Positions 54,770-63,380 of a stretch of DNA of 64,000 bases are shown here, in pieces; within the stretch, counting starts at the first letter, position 1, and every line of letters starts with the position of its first letter. Under the pieces are notes generated by a model. It searched no databases. It saw only the letters and a program-made list of their open reading frames with translations, and was not told the origin of the DNA. The DNA lies in contig NZ_JBQCJW010000006.1 in NCBI RefSeq assembly GCF_051967575.1, positions 1 to 64,000 on the forward strand, given 5' to 3'. The translations under genes were made by a program, and so were the position numbers. This DNA is from Solibacillus silvestris_B (GTDB taxonomy: Bacteria; Bacillota; Bacilli; Bacillales_A; Planococcaceae).

Positions 54770-54807
54770 AATATTATGTTATACGATATATCGTGTGACA
54801 TAATATT
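54770..54807 (+). promoter_or_regulatory. 38-bp two-tier palindrome: PadR operator
   Basis: A central 12-bp palindrome ACGATATATCGT (54783-54794) is enclosed, after 3-bp spacers, by perfect 10-bp arms AATATTATGT and ACATAATATT. The ATGT...ACAT outer pattern and the GATATATC centre both fit PadR operators. It lies 15 bp before the padR start and covers the likely -10 region. Confidence 0.75.
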
Positions 54808-54822
54808 GTAGGAGTGGTAAAC

Positions 54823-55140
54823 ATGACGTATAGTGGCGGACCGATGACAGAAGCAATGTATTATGTCTTATTGGCGCTGATGCGTCCAAATCATGGCTAT
54901 CAGTTAATGCAAGCCATTACAGAAGTTTCGAGAGGACGTTTAAAGATGGGACCCGGGACGCTCTACGGGGTTCTTTCCCGTATGCAAAAGGATGGGCTAA
55001 TTGCTTTAGCAAATGATGATGGACGAAGAAAAACATATGAAATTACAAAAGAGGGAGAGCATGCACTACGGCTGGAGTATGAGCGCTTAAAATCTTTGAT
55101 CATTGACAGCAGTGTATTAGAGGAGGAAAACGATGGATAA
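54823..55140 (+). CDS. PadR-family transcriptional regulator (third module)
   Basis: A 105-residue winged-helix regulator (TEAMYYVLLALMRPNHGYQL, then GPGTLYGVLSRMQKDGLIAL and the wing RRKTYEITKEGEHAL). ATG 54823 is 8 bp after TAGGAG; GTG 54814 lies inside the ribosome site. It overlaps the DUF2812 gene by 8 bp. Probably autoregulated through the palindrome at 54770-54807. Confidence 0.9.
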   Translation: MTYSGGPMTEAMYYVLLALMRPNHGYQLMQAITEVSRGRLKMGPGTLYGVLSRMQKDGLIALANDDGRRKTYEITKEGEHALRLEYERLKSLIIDSSVLEEENDG

Positions 55141-56332
55141 AAATGTACGAAAAATCCGGCCTAGCAACTATTGGCGTATCGGGGAACATGAAAGCTGGTT
55201 TTCGGACATGGCATTAAAAGGGCTTCATCTCCGGAAAATGGGCATATATTTTGCGCATTTTGAACAAGGCGAGCCGAGGCGGATGGAATACCGGATAGAA
55301 GTGACAAAAAATAAAGGGATTTCCGACGAGCAAATCGAGCTGTACGAGGAAAATGGCTGGGAATATGTGACGAGCTATCAATATTTTCATGTGTTTGAAT
55401 CCCCGGAAGAACGCAATGCAATCGAGCTTCATACAGATTTTGCTGAACAATCCTATACATTGCAGCAGCTGGATAAGAGGCTCAGCGTAAATTCAGCCGC
55501 AATTTTTTTAGGAACCTCGCTCATTATCGGCATGCTGGCAGCACTTTGGTTTGTGGATGGTACGCCTGTTTTGCGGTTAGTCGAAGGACCTGTCGTTCAG
55601 CAGAGCATTATGAGCCTGATATATGTTTATTATATGTACACCTCTATACGTGCACTGCGGGCAATTCGGGCATTAAGGAGAGATTTGAAAGAGGGGAAAG
55701 CGATCAATCATCATGCGCCATGGGAAAAAAGCTTGCGGAAAAATACCGCATTTTCAGTGGTATTTGTCGGAATTGCCATCGCTGGTTTCCTATTGGCATT
55801 GTCACATTTAGTGAAAATGGATACATATACGATGCCAAATGGGGATACACACTTGCCGATCGTTCGTTTAGCGGATATCGAAAACAATCCGATGCTCGTT
55901 CGGGATGAGCATTATAGCGATGACGGGATAGATTGGGCGAACCGCTATTCAACCAATTGGAGCCTATTTGCCCCTGTACAATATGAAACCGATGAAAGCG
56001 GCATGATCGAGGGAATGGCATGGCTCGATGAAAGCGGCACTTATTCGCCGAGCATTTCATCGGAAGTATATGAATTGACGTTTCAAGCATTTGCCTCACC
56101 ATTGCTTTCAGATTTGATTAAATGGTATTCGTATGGAGACGAAACGGAGCCGTTTTTGGAGAAAAAACATTCCGGTTTCGATAAGCTCATCGTTTATGAG
56201 GAAGCGGAAAAGAAGCAAATATTCGCCTCAAAAAATAATGTGGTGATCTTTATCCGGTATTATGGATATGCGAAACTGGATACCATCATAGAAAATGCCG
56301 CCGAAAAAATCCGTTTGCTTACAGATGAATAG
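55133..56332 (+). CDS. Large DUF2812 protein with extracytoplasmic domain (third module)
   Basis: A 399-residue protein: N-terminal DUF2812 domain (about 1-110; HESWFSDMALKGLHLRKM, EPRRMEYRIEV), two membrane segments (about 120-140, 153-170), a third near 205-225, and then an extra C-terminal domain of about 170 residues with no match I know. That domain (from TYTMPNGDTHLP) probably faces outside and could sense a signal or stress. Compared with the copies at 12575 and 42848 it is the longest. AGGAGG precedes ATG 55133. Confidence 0.8.
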   Translation: MDKNVRKIRPSNYWRIGEHESWFSDMALKGLHLRKMGIYFAHFEQGEPRRMEYRIEVTKNKGISDEQIELYEENGWEYVTSYQYFHVFESPEERNAIELHTDFAEQSYTLQQLDKRLSVNSAAIFLGTSLIIGMLAALWFVDGTPVLRLVEGPVVQQSIMSLIYVYYMYTSIRALRAIRALRRDLKEGKAINHHAPWEKSLRKNTAFSVVFVGIAIAGFLLALSHLVKMDTYTMPNGDTHLPIVRLADIENNPMLVRDEHYSDDGIDWANRYSTNWSLFAPVQYETDESGMIEGMAWLDESGTYSPSISSEVYELTFQAFASPLLSDLIKWYSYGDETEPFLEKKHSGFDKLIVYEEAEKKQIFASKNNVVIFIRYYGYAKLDTIIENAAEKIRLLTDE

Positions 56333-56509
56333 ACTTTAGCTAGAAAAATTGGAGCATATCAAAAATAACCGGATTTCTTCTATTTAAATTAAGAGGGAAT
56401 CCGTCTTTTTCCATCGAAACAATTATTGATAATAAAATGTTCTCCTCAAAACTTTAAAGAACGGAGATGCTGCGAGCTAAAATAAAGCCGCATATCGTTC
56501 CATTTTTAA

Positions 56510-57255
56510 TTGTTAAGAAAAGCACGGATTTTGGCGTTGCGGGTAACTTTGCAAGAAAGTGTTATCAGTCCGGGAAATTAAGCAAACTACTCGCATCATT
56601 AGGCCGCTCTGCAAAAATGTGGAATGTTTACTTTTACGTCGGGTCCTCCGATGTCTGTCGGAGTTGAACGGGCGCTTTAGCACTTCTGTTCTTCGCCGGC
56701 TGAAAATCCCCGAGGAAATCTAAGTATATTTTCAGCGAAGCGGCTAGATGGCAAGAAAAGAGGCAGATTCCCGCAATTTGAAATGAAGAGGATCCGCTAT
56801 TACCGGTTGGAGGGAACTGTTTAAGTACCAACCTGAAAAATAGGCGGAAAAATTCCCCTTATTAAAAAAATACAATAAAAAATGGTCTCAATAGACGGAG
56901 AAATTCCGCCTATTGACCTGAAAAACATGAAAATGTAGTATTTTTCTTTGGATAACCGGAAAAATTCCTCTTATTTACTCTAAAAAGAGCTACATTGCGC
57001 AAATAACCGGAAAATCTCCGGTTATTTTTCCTTATTAATTTAATTAAGAGCCGGAATTTCTATCAGGAAATATGAATTTTGCCCAATCCAACCCTAAAGA
57101 GAAGCCCTTATTAAAAATGATAGTGGGTTTTAAATAACCGTGGATTTTCAGTGCCTTGTGCAAAAATGGCGGAGCGTTTATTTATTTTTGCATCAAGTTT
57201 TCCTAGCTCTCTCGGAATTGAACGGGCATGTCAGCGCATTTATTCTTCATAGTTT
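56510..57255 (-). repeat. Repeat element C: four-palindrome core, inverted
   Basis: The core (about 56695-57165) is the reverse complement of element D's core and holds palindromes at 56839-56863, 56890-56914, 56951-56975 and 57002-57026 (start spacing 51, 61, 51 bp). The left flank (about 56515-56615) and the adjoining block 56611-56694 are in the same orientation as their counterparts at D (61185-61275 and 61853-61937). A weaker second copy of the latter block is at about 57165-57250. So only the core is flipped. No gene is present. Confidence 0.9.
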
Positions 57256-57330
57256 AAATTTTTGTGCAATTTGAAACTAAGGCATTGCTAAGCTCGTACA
57301 TGAAGAGAATACAATTATCGGAGGGATTTT

Positions 57331-58296
57331 ATGCGTGCTATAGACTGGTATGATTTTGGTACATACTTTATCAACAATGAATTCCAGACGATTTATGCCG
57401 CGACGGCGGATGACTTTAAAAATCTCGTCACATTTGAGCAGTTTGCAAAGCTGTGTGCGGAATATAATGAAGGCGTGGACCATTACGAAATCGCGTACGA
57501 GGCACAATTGGACAGCTTGACGCAGCTCGTTTTGCTTGATGATCGAAAGAAGAAGGCAGTCGTCGTCGCTTTTGACGAGAATCGTATTATCCAAACGCTT
57601 TATTTAAAACCGTATGTTACCTATCCTGAAACGGACGGAACATACACAAAAAACAGCTACCGTCTGCCAATACACGATGAATGGTTTGTATTTTGGGGAG
57701 GCGCGAATGAATTCATCAATTACCACTATGCCTATGAACAGCAGCGCTACGCCTATGATTTGGTCATCATCAATGAAGGGCAAAGCTTTAAAGATTCACC
57801 AATAAGCAATGAAAATTATTATGCGTTCGGCAAAGATGTCGTCGCGCCATATGCCGGGAAAGTAGTGTCAGTAGTCGATGGCTTAAAAGACAACATCCCC
57901 GGAGAAATGGATGAACAAAACCCGGCAGGCAACTATATTGTCATTGCACATCCGAATGAAGAATATAGCATGATCGCGCATTTTAAAAAGGATTCGATTA
58001 TTGTGAAGCCGGGGGATAGCGTAAAAGAAGGGCAGCTGCTGGGCCAATGCGGCAATTCAGGCAATTCTTCAGAAGCGCATATCCATTTTCAGGTGATGGA
58101 CAATGCCGATCTGCATGAGGCAAAGTCGATCCGCATACAATTCCGGGACGGCCATGAACCAATCCAGGGGGAGATAGTAAAACCCGCCCTTTTAATGGAT
58201 AGTTCGGATGAAGCATTTCACAAAATCGAAAATTCATTGTCAGTTGGGGAGATCCTCCTGACGATACGAAGAATTATCGGACAGATTTTTCAATAA
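57331..58296 (+). CDS. M23-family metallopeptidase without signal peptide
   Basis: A 321-residue protein. Residues 1-95 form a ketosteroid-isomerase-like/DUF3887-type domain. Residues about 105-275 are an M23 (LytM-like) domain with ligands His132 and Asp143 (region HYAYEQQRYAYD), His217 (IAHF) and HIH at 250-252. M23 enzymes cut peptidoglycan cross-bridges, but no signal peptide is visible, so it may act inside the cell, be released by lysis, or be used on non-wall substrates. ATG after GGAGGG. It is 17 bp before the next gene, an operon. Confidence 0.85.
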   Translation: MRAIDWYDFGTYFINNEFQTIYAATADDFKNLVTFEQFAKLCAEYNEGVDHYEIAYEAQLDSLTQLVLLDDRKKKAVVVAFDENRIIQTLYLKPYVTYPETDGTYTKNSYRLPIHDEWFVFWGGANEFINYHYAYEQQRYAYDLVIINEGQSFKDSPISNENYYAFGKDVVAPYAGKVVSVVDGLKDNIPGEMDEQNPAGNYIVIAHPNEEYSMIAHFKKDSIIVKPGDSVKEGQLLGQCGNSGNSSEAHIHFQVMDNADLHEAKSIRIQFRDGHEPIQGEIVKPALLMDSSDEAFHKIENSLSVGEILLTIRRIIGQIFQ

Positions 58297-58313
58297 ATAT
58301 AATGGAGAGTATG

Positions 58314-59507
58314 ATGAAAAATTTATTAGACTGGATTTTACTTAACTTGCCATCACAAAAGCTACAGCATTACTGGACTGGCTTCAAGCCCGTTGCTTTT
58401 GCGATTTTTGATGAGAAGGATGTTTATTTGTTCAATCATCCGAAATGCAAACAGCAACGATATGTAAAATTTCCTAAAACCGAACAATTTTGTGCCTGTA
58501 CATGCATCCTTTATGAAGACATCCCGACCGCTATAGTGGATGCTGCAATTTACGATTCAATGGAAGATATGTATTCTTTGCTTGTGCATGAATCGTTTCA
58601 TGGCTTTCAGTATTTGTTTGGGGAAAGCCGCTTGCCGAATGAATTTCTAGGGTTCAGCTATCCGGTAGATTACAGGAATATTCAACTTCGGATCGAGGAA
58701 AGAAAGAAACTTTATGATGCGTATTTTGCGCAGAATTCGGCAGAGCAGCACTGCCATATAAGTGAATTTATTGCACTTAGAGAAAAAAGGATGGAATTGT
58801 TCCAACACTATGTGGAATATGAGAATCTCATTGAAACAATCGAAGGACCAGCCTATTTTGTTGAATACAGGGCATTGATGGATGTGAGCATGAATAGTGA
58901 AAACATTATAAAAGACTATGCTGACCTTCTCGCAGATCATGAATCATCGAATATAAATATTAGGAAAAGCTGTTATAGCTCGGGTTTATTTCTTTGTTTA
59001 CTACTGGACAAAGTTTCCGCAGATTGGCAAATGGATTTTACGGACTCGCCATTAACTTTGTTCCAATTTTTCAAAGAACGGTATGGCAGCTGCAATTCAG
59101 TGATTATAAACATGCCGGATCATTGTGCGGAAGCGGCGGAAATAATGGCTAAAGCGAAAGAGCAAAAGCTGGATGCATTCAGAAAGTTCGATAACTCCGA
59201 CGGGATAAAATTGACGATTACCGGCGAGATTGGCTTAACCGGTTTTGATCCGATGAATATTACTATGCTCGATAATAGGGCAATCCATCATCATTTTTTA
59301 AAAATCCGCATAGACGATCAGGAATATTTTATTGAGCAGCCCGTTTCAGCAATGTTCGACCATCATTTTACGCAAGCAAATTCCATCATTTTATTTATGA
59401 GGAAATGGCCCATCCAAAACGGGAATCGATTTGCAGTTGAAGGAGTCGGGGAATTGCGGGGAACGCTTGTTTCAAAAAATTCGTCTTCGATCCATATAGT
59501 GGTATAA
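58314..59507 (+). CDS. Unrecognised HExxH protein, putative zinc metallopeptidase
   Basis: A 397-residue protein with a clear HExxH motif, HESFH at 92-96 (LLVHESFHGFQYL), and a downstream EGPAYFVEY (about 177-185) that could supply the third zinc ligand in gluzincin fashion. A Cys cluster FCACTC (about 59-64) precedes it. No signal peptide or membrane segment. The C-terminal 100 residues are beta-rich and unassigned. It follows the M23 gene in one operon. Start: ATG 58314 or 58311 after GGAGAG. I do not recognise the family; protease activity is inference. Confidence 0.7.
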   Translation: MKNLLDWILLNLPSQKLQHYWTGFKPVAFAIFDEKDVYLFNHPKCKQQRYVKFPKTEQFCACTCILYEDIPTAIVDAAIYDSMEDMYSLLVHESFHGFQYLFGESRLPNEFLGFSYPVDYRNIQLRIEERKKLYDAYFAQNSAEQHCHISEFIALREKRMELFQHYVEYENLIETIEGPAYFVEYRALMDVSMNSENIIKDYADLLADHESSNINIRKSCYSSGLFLCLLLDKVSADWQMDFTDSPLTLFQFFKERYGSCNSVIINMPDHCAEAAEIMAKAKEQKLDAFRKFDNSDGIKLTITGEIGLTGFDPMNITMLDNRAIHHHFLKIRIDDQEYFIEQPVSAMFDHHFTQANSIILFMRKWPIQNGNRFAVEGVGELRGTLVSKNSSSIHIVV

Positions 59508-59763
59508 GTAATTGAAATACGTCCATATGAATGGCGATTAAATATGAATTACTATTGTAGGAAAAGGGAAAAGGTCTTTATCCTTATTCATTTACATAAT
59601 TTTTTATTATATTATACTAATTGTAATTATTTCCGCAATATTTTTGCTATCCTATTTTTTAATAATGCCGCAAGTCGTTATTACTGAAAAAAATGGGCGG
59701 AAAATAGTGTGAAATATGGAATATTACTGAAATATAGTATGATGGGAATTGAGGTAAAGAGTT

Positions 59764-61056
59764 TTGGATTTGAAAAAAGATTTAGTTTATCGCAAAGAAA
59801 AACTTTATTTTGCAATATTATTAATTGTGAGCATACTAATATATGTGGCAATGTTTATATCAATTATTGGTATAGTAATTTTGGCCGTTTTATTTTTGTT
59901 TTACTCATTTATACATAATTTGTCGATGGTGAACATCCGCAAAAATGGTATTAAAATCAGTGAACAGCAGTTTCCGGCTTTTTATGCGAAAGCTGGAGCA
60001 GTGGCGGAACAAATGAATTTAGCGAAAATGCCCGATATTTATGTAATGCAGTCAGGCGGGATTTTAAATGCATTTGCGACAAAGTTTGGGATGAAAAATA
60101 TGGTCGTCCTTTATTCGGATGTTTTTGCTTTAATAGAAGAGCAAGGAGAAGGGGAAGTACTTTATATTCTCGCACATGAATTTGCCCATATTAAACGCAA
60201 GCATGTCGGCTATGGCTGGCTATTGATGCCGGGACTTGCCTTTCCGTTCCTCGGCTCGGCTTACTCGCGCGCTTGTGAATTTACATGTGACCGGTACGGC
60301 GCATATTACAGTCAATCCTATGAAAGCGCAAAAAATGCTTTAGCAGTATTGGCAATCGGGCCACAGTTATATAAACAGGTGGACCAGTCAGTATACTCGC
60401 AGCAAATCGCAACAGAGAGCGGCGTTTTCAGCTGGATTGATGAAATCATGTCGACACATCCTAATTTACCGAAACGCATCCATGAATTGAACCGATTCTT
60501 TGATGCGGAAAATACGCCGCAAATTAAATCTTCCAAAAGAGGCGTTGTTCTAGGTATTGGTGTTTTAATTTTAGCAATGGGACTATTCGTCTTTGGCAGC
60601 ATATGGGTTATGAAGAAAATCGAAAATATAGCCCTTCTCGGAGATGATTTACTGTATGATGACTTCACTTACGAAGACAGCTCTGAAAGCATGAATGAGC
60701 TGATGCTATCCGTCGTTAACTATGATTTGGATGCAGTGAAAGAATATGCGGCAGATGAGACTATGTTAAATGAAAAGAATGAGGATGGCTATACGGCACT
60801 CCATCTCGCTGTCATTGAAAACAATTATGACGCGGCACAATATTTGCTGGAGCATGGGGCAAATCCTGATACGATGGACATGTATGAATATACGCCGCTA
60901 ATGGAAGCAGTAGGCTATGAAAACTATGAAATGGTGGAGCTTCTTTTAAATGCGGGAACAGATAAAGCAATAAAAGACTCGGACGGCTATGACGCTTATC
61001 AGCTTGCGTTAGAATACGGCTTTCTGGAGCTTGCGGAGTATATTCAAAATTTCTGA
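59764..61056 (+). CDS. M48-family metallopeptidase fused to ankyrin repeats
   Basis: A 430-residue membrane protein: two N-terminal helices (about 16-50), an M48 (HtpX/Ste24-like) domain with HEFAH at 138-142 and the third ligand Glu172 in ACEFTCDRYGA, a further membrane helix (about 265-285), and about three ankyrin repeats (about 305-430; DGYTALHLAVIENNYDAAQY, EYTPLMEAVGYENYEMVELL). The ankyrins should bind a protein partner or substrate. Start is TTG 59764 after GAGGTAAAGAG. It lies 256 bp after the HExxH gene, with no terminator between. Confidence 0.88.
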   Translation: MDLKKDLVYRKEKLYFAILLIVSILIYVAMFISIIGIVILAVLFLFYSFIHNLSMVNIRKNGIKISEQQFPAFYAKAGAVAEQMNLAKMPDIYVMQSGGILNAFATKFGMKNMVVLYSDVFALIEEQGEGEVLYILAHEFAHIKRKHVGYGWLLMPGLAFPFLGSAYSRACEFTCDRYGAYYSQSYESAKNALAVLAIGPQLYKQVDQSVYSQQIATESGVFSWIDEIMSTHPNLPKRIHELNRFFDAENTPQIKSSKRGVVLGIGVLILAMGLFVFGSIWVMKKIENIALLGDDLLYDDFTYEDSSESMNELMLSVVNYDLDAVKEYAADETMLNEKNEDGYTALHLAVIENNYDAAQYLLEHGANPDTMDMYEYTPLMEAVGYENYEMVELLLNAGTDKAIKDSDGYDAYQLALEYGFLELAEYIQNF

Positions 61057-61120
61057 TCAAAGAAAAATGATCTGCCAAACAGTATACGCCGGGAAAGATC
61101 TTCATCAAATAATAAAGGAG

Positions 61121-61165
61121 ACTGCTTACTGCCTGTTTTGAACGGGTGCTAAGCAGTTTTTTTTA
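61121..61165 (+). terminator. Terminator after the M48-ankyrin gene
   Basis: ACTGCTTA...TAAGCAGT stem with a nested CCTG/CGGG pair, then eight T residues. Element D begins right after it. Confidence 0.75.
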
Positions 61166-61179
61166 TTTTTTAAGGAAAC

Positions 61180-61940
61180 TATAGATTTTGGCAATGTAGA
61201 TAACTTTATAAAAAAGTGTTGTCCCCGTCCAGGCAAACCGCGCCAACTTTTCGCACCATTAGACCCCACCGTGCAAAAGAAAGGCACGGAAAATCCACGG
61301 TTATTTAAAATCCACTATCATTTTTAATAAGGGCTTCTCTTTTGGATTGGAGTCGGCGAAATTTACACTCCCTGATAGAAATTCCGGCTCTTAATTAAAT
61401 TAATAAGAAAAATAACCGGAGATTTTCCGGTTATTTGCGCAATGTGGCTCTTTTTGGAGTAAATAAGAGGAATTTTTCCGGTTATCCAAAGAAAAATACT
61501 CTATTTTCATGTTTTTTAGGTTAATAGGCGGAATTTCTCCGTCTATTGAGGCCATTTTCTTTTGTATTTTTTAAATAAGGGGAATTTTTCCGTCTATTTC
61601 TTAAAGAGGCACTTAAACGGACCGCCCCCGTTAATAGCGGATTCCTCTTCATCCAAGTTGCGGGAATCTGTTTCTTTTTTGCCATGAAGCCGCTTTACTG
61701 AAAAGTTGCTTAGATTTCCTCGGGGATTTTCAGCTGGCGAATAAAATAGACAGACATATTAACTGAAGAAACGAGAATGGTAGTTGTCCCCGTAAAAAAC
61801 TGTTAATTGAAATGAAAGCCCAAAATTAAAAAGACAGATCTTCAGCGCCCTTTGCAAAAGTGGTGGAACGTTTACTTTTGCGTCGGATCCTCCAATATCT
61901 GTCGGAGTTGAACGGGCGCTTTAGCACTTTTGTTCTTATA
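61180..61940 (+). repeat. Repeat element D: four-palindrome intergenic element
   Basis: Left flank 61185-61275, core about 61275-61745, then a variable part and a right block 61853-61937 shared with element C. Palindromes are at 61411-61435, 61462-61486, 61523-61547 and 61574-61598 (start spacing 51, 61, 51 bp). Unit 1 has perfectly complementary arms (AATAACCGGA / TCCGGTTATT) and unit 3 pairs with one G-T (AATAGGCGGA / TCCGTCTATT). No gene. The following stretch to 62213 shows only the ribosome site of the VOC gene. Confidence 0.9.
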
Positions 61941-62213
61941 AAAATGAGATTAGGAAGTTGCCGATTGCTTCAGTCCCGACAAAATATGTGTACTTAATGC
62001 GCCTTTGTTCCTTATTTAATTTCTATTTTGCTGTAGCTGTGCGGCCTCCTCCCAAACTTAATAATAAGCTATATTGGAGGCTTCTTTAAAATATATATGG
62101 AGTAATTAGTGCTTTAAAAGCTTTGCGTTTTTACTTCTTTTTACAATTGCGCCAAGCAGCCCTCATTCGTTATTATAAAGATGACAATGAATCCATTTTC
62201 GGGAGGGCTATAA

Positions 62214-62594
62214 ATGAAATTATCGATGAAGTATATTATTCTCTATGTAAATGATTTTGATAAAGCGATGCATTTCTACAAGACGATTTTGAAATTGCCG
62301 ATTAAAATGCAGCAGGACACATATGTTGAATTTGATACAGGCGCCACGATTCTTGCCATCAACACACGTCAATCCGTCAGGGAAATCACCGGTTTGGAAG
62401 TGACAGAAGCGATGAGTGCGGCACAAACATTCGAAGTCGGTTTCGTCGTCGAAAATGTCGAAGCTGCGATTGATGAGTTAAGACAGCGAGGGGCAACGAT
62501 TATAAAAGAGCCTGTCACAAAACCATGGGGCCAGACTGTGGCATATATAGCAGATCCGGACGGTCATTTTATCGAAATTTGTTCTGCCATTTAA
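62214..62594 (+). CDS. VOC/glyoxalase-family protein
   Basis: A complete 126-residue VOC domain: MKYIILYVNDFDKAMHFYKT, then TYVEFDTGATILAIN and the ending VAYIADPDGHFIEICSAI with the metal-site Glu. It is cytoplasmic; substrates of the family include methylglyoxal adducts, fosfomycin and bleomycin, and none can be assigned here. ATG after GGGAGG. It follows element D with a 270-bp gap. Confidence 0.88.
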   Translation: MKLSMKYIILYVNDFDKAMHFYKTILKLPIKMQQDTYVEFDTGATILAINTRQSVREITGLEVTEAMSAAQTFEVGFVVENVEAAIDELRQRGATIIKEPVTKPWGQTVAYIADPDGHFIEICSAI

Positions 62595-62666
62595 AAAAAT
62601 AATACTAGCTTCCTGCTGCTGAATTATGTTAACATAACTAAAAATTCAGAAAATGAAGGTGGGAAT

Positions 62667-63287
62667 ATGGACAATATTGTGCTCTTTATTATTGCGTGTG
62701 TGCTGCTAATCATATTGCCGGGTCCCGATACAGCCATTGTAACGAAAAACACGATTGTTAATGGTCAAAAGGGCGGTTTCCAGACGATGGTCGGCTCATG
62801 TGTAGGACTCTCGATCCACACGATTGCCGCGGTTGCTGGATTATCGGCAATTATTGTGCAGTCTGCCGCAGCATTCACGATTTTAAAATATGTCGGCGCG
62901 ATCTATTTATGCTATTTAGGCGTGAAAACATTGATCAGTATGCGTGTCAAGAAGACGGAAATCGATGACGTACCGACAATAGAAACAAAGGGCAATTCCT
63001 ATTTTAAGCAAGGTTTTATCACGAATATAACAAACCCGAAAGTGGCGGTGTTTTTCCTGACGTTTTTACCGCAATTTTTGGCGCCGGGCAATGATCCGTT
63101 TTGGCCTTTTTTAACGATGGGCATTATTTATATTGTGCTAACATTTGTATGGTTCGCACTTTATGTATTTTTGCTGAACAAAATCCGGGATTTCATGAAG
63201 AAGCCAGCAACACAATCGGTTATCGAAATGCTGACAGGGGCCGTTCTTATAGGATTCGGGCTTAAACTGGCATTCGAGAAGCAGTGA
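62667..63287 (+). CDS. LysE/RhtB-family translocator (second copy)
   Basis: A 206-residue protein with six membrane segments: LLIILPGPDTAIVTKNTIVNG is the RhtB-type N-terminal motif (PGPD), and NPKVAVFFLTFLPQFLAPG is the central one. It should export amino acids or homoserine lactone-like compounds. ATG after GAAGGTGGG, 70 bp downstream of the VOC gene. The terminator that follows is shared with the convergent copD-like gene. Confidence 0.9.
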   Translation: MDNIVLFIIACVLLIILPGPDTAIVTKNTIVNGQKGGFQTMVGSCVGLSIHTIAAVAGLSAIIVQSAAAFTILKYVGAIYLCYLGVKTLISMRVKKTEIDDVPTIETKGNSYFKQGFITNITNPKVAVFFLTFLPQFLAPGNDPFWPFLTMGIIYIVLTFVWFALYVFLLNKIRDFMKKPATQSVIEMLTGAVLIGFGLKLAFEKQ

Positions 63288-63315
63288 ATCTCCTGCCCGT
63301 TCAAACTGAAGGCGC

Positions 63316-63365
63316 AAAAAGGTTGCAGTAAAAGCCAAACAGGACTTTTACTGCAACCTTTTATT
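63316..63365. terminator. Bidirectional terminator
   Basis: AAAAGGTTGCAGTAAAAG and its exact complement form an 18-bp stem with T/A runs on both sides, between convergent genes. Confidence 0.9.
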
Positions 63366-63380
63366 TGAAATGATAATGCT

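Noticed and set aside
56467..56667. 66-codon frame in the left flank of element C
   Set aside because: It lies in repeat sequence and is not kept open in the matching flank of element D.
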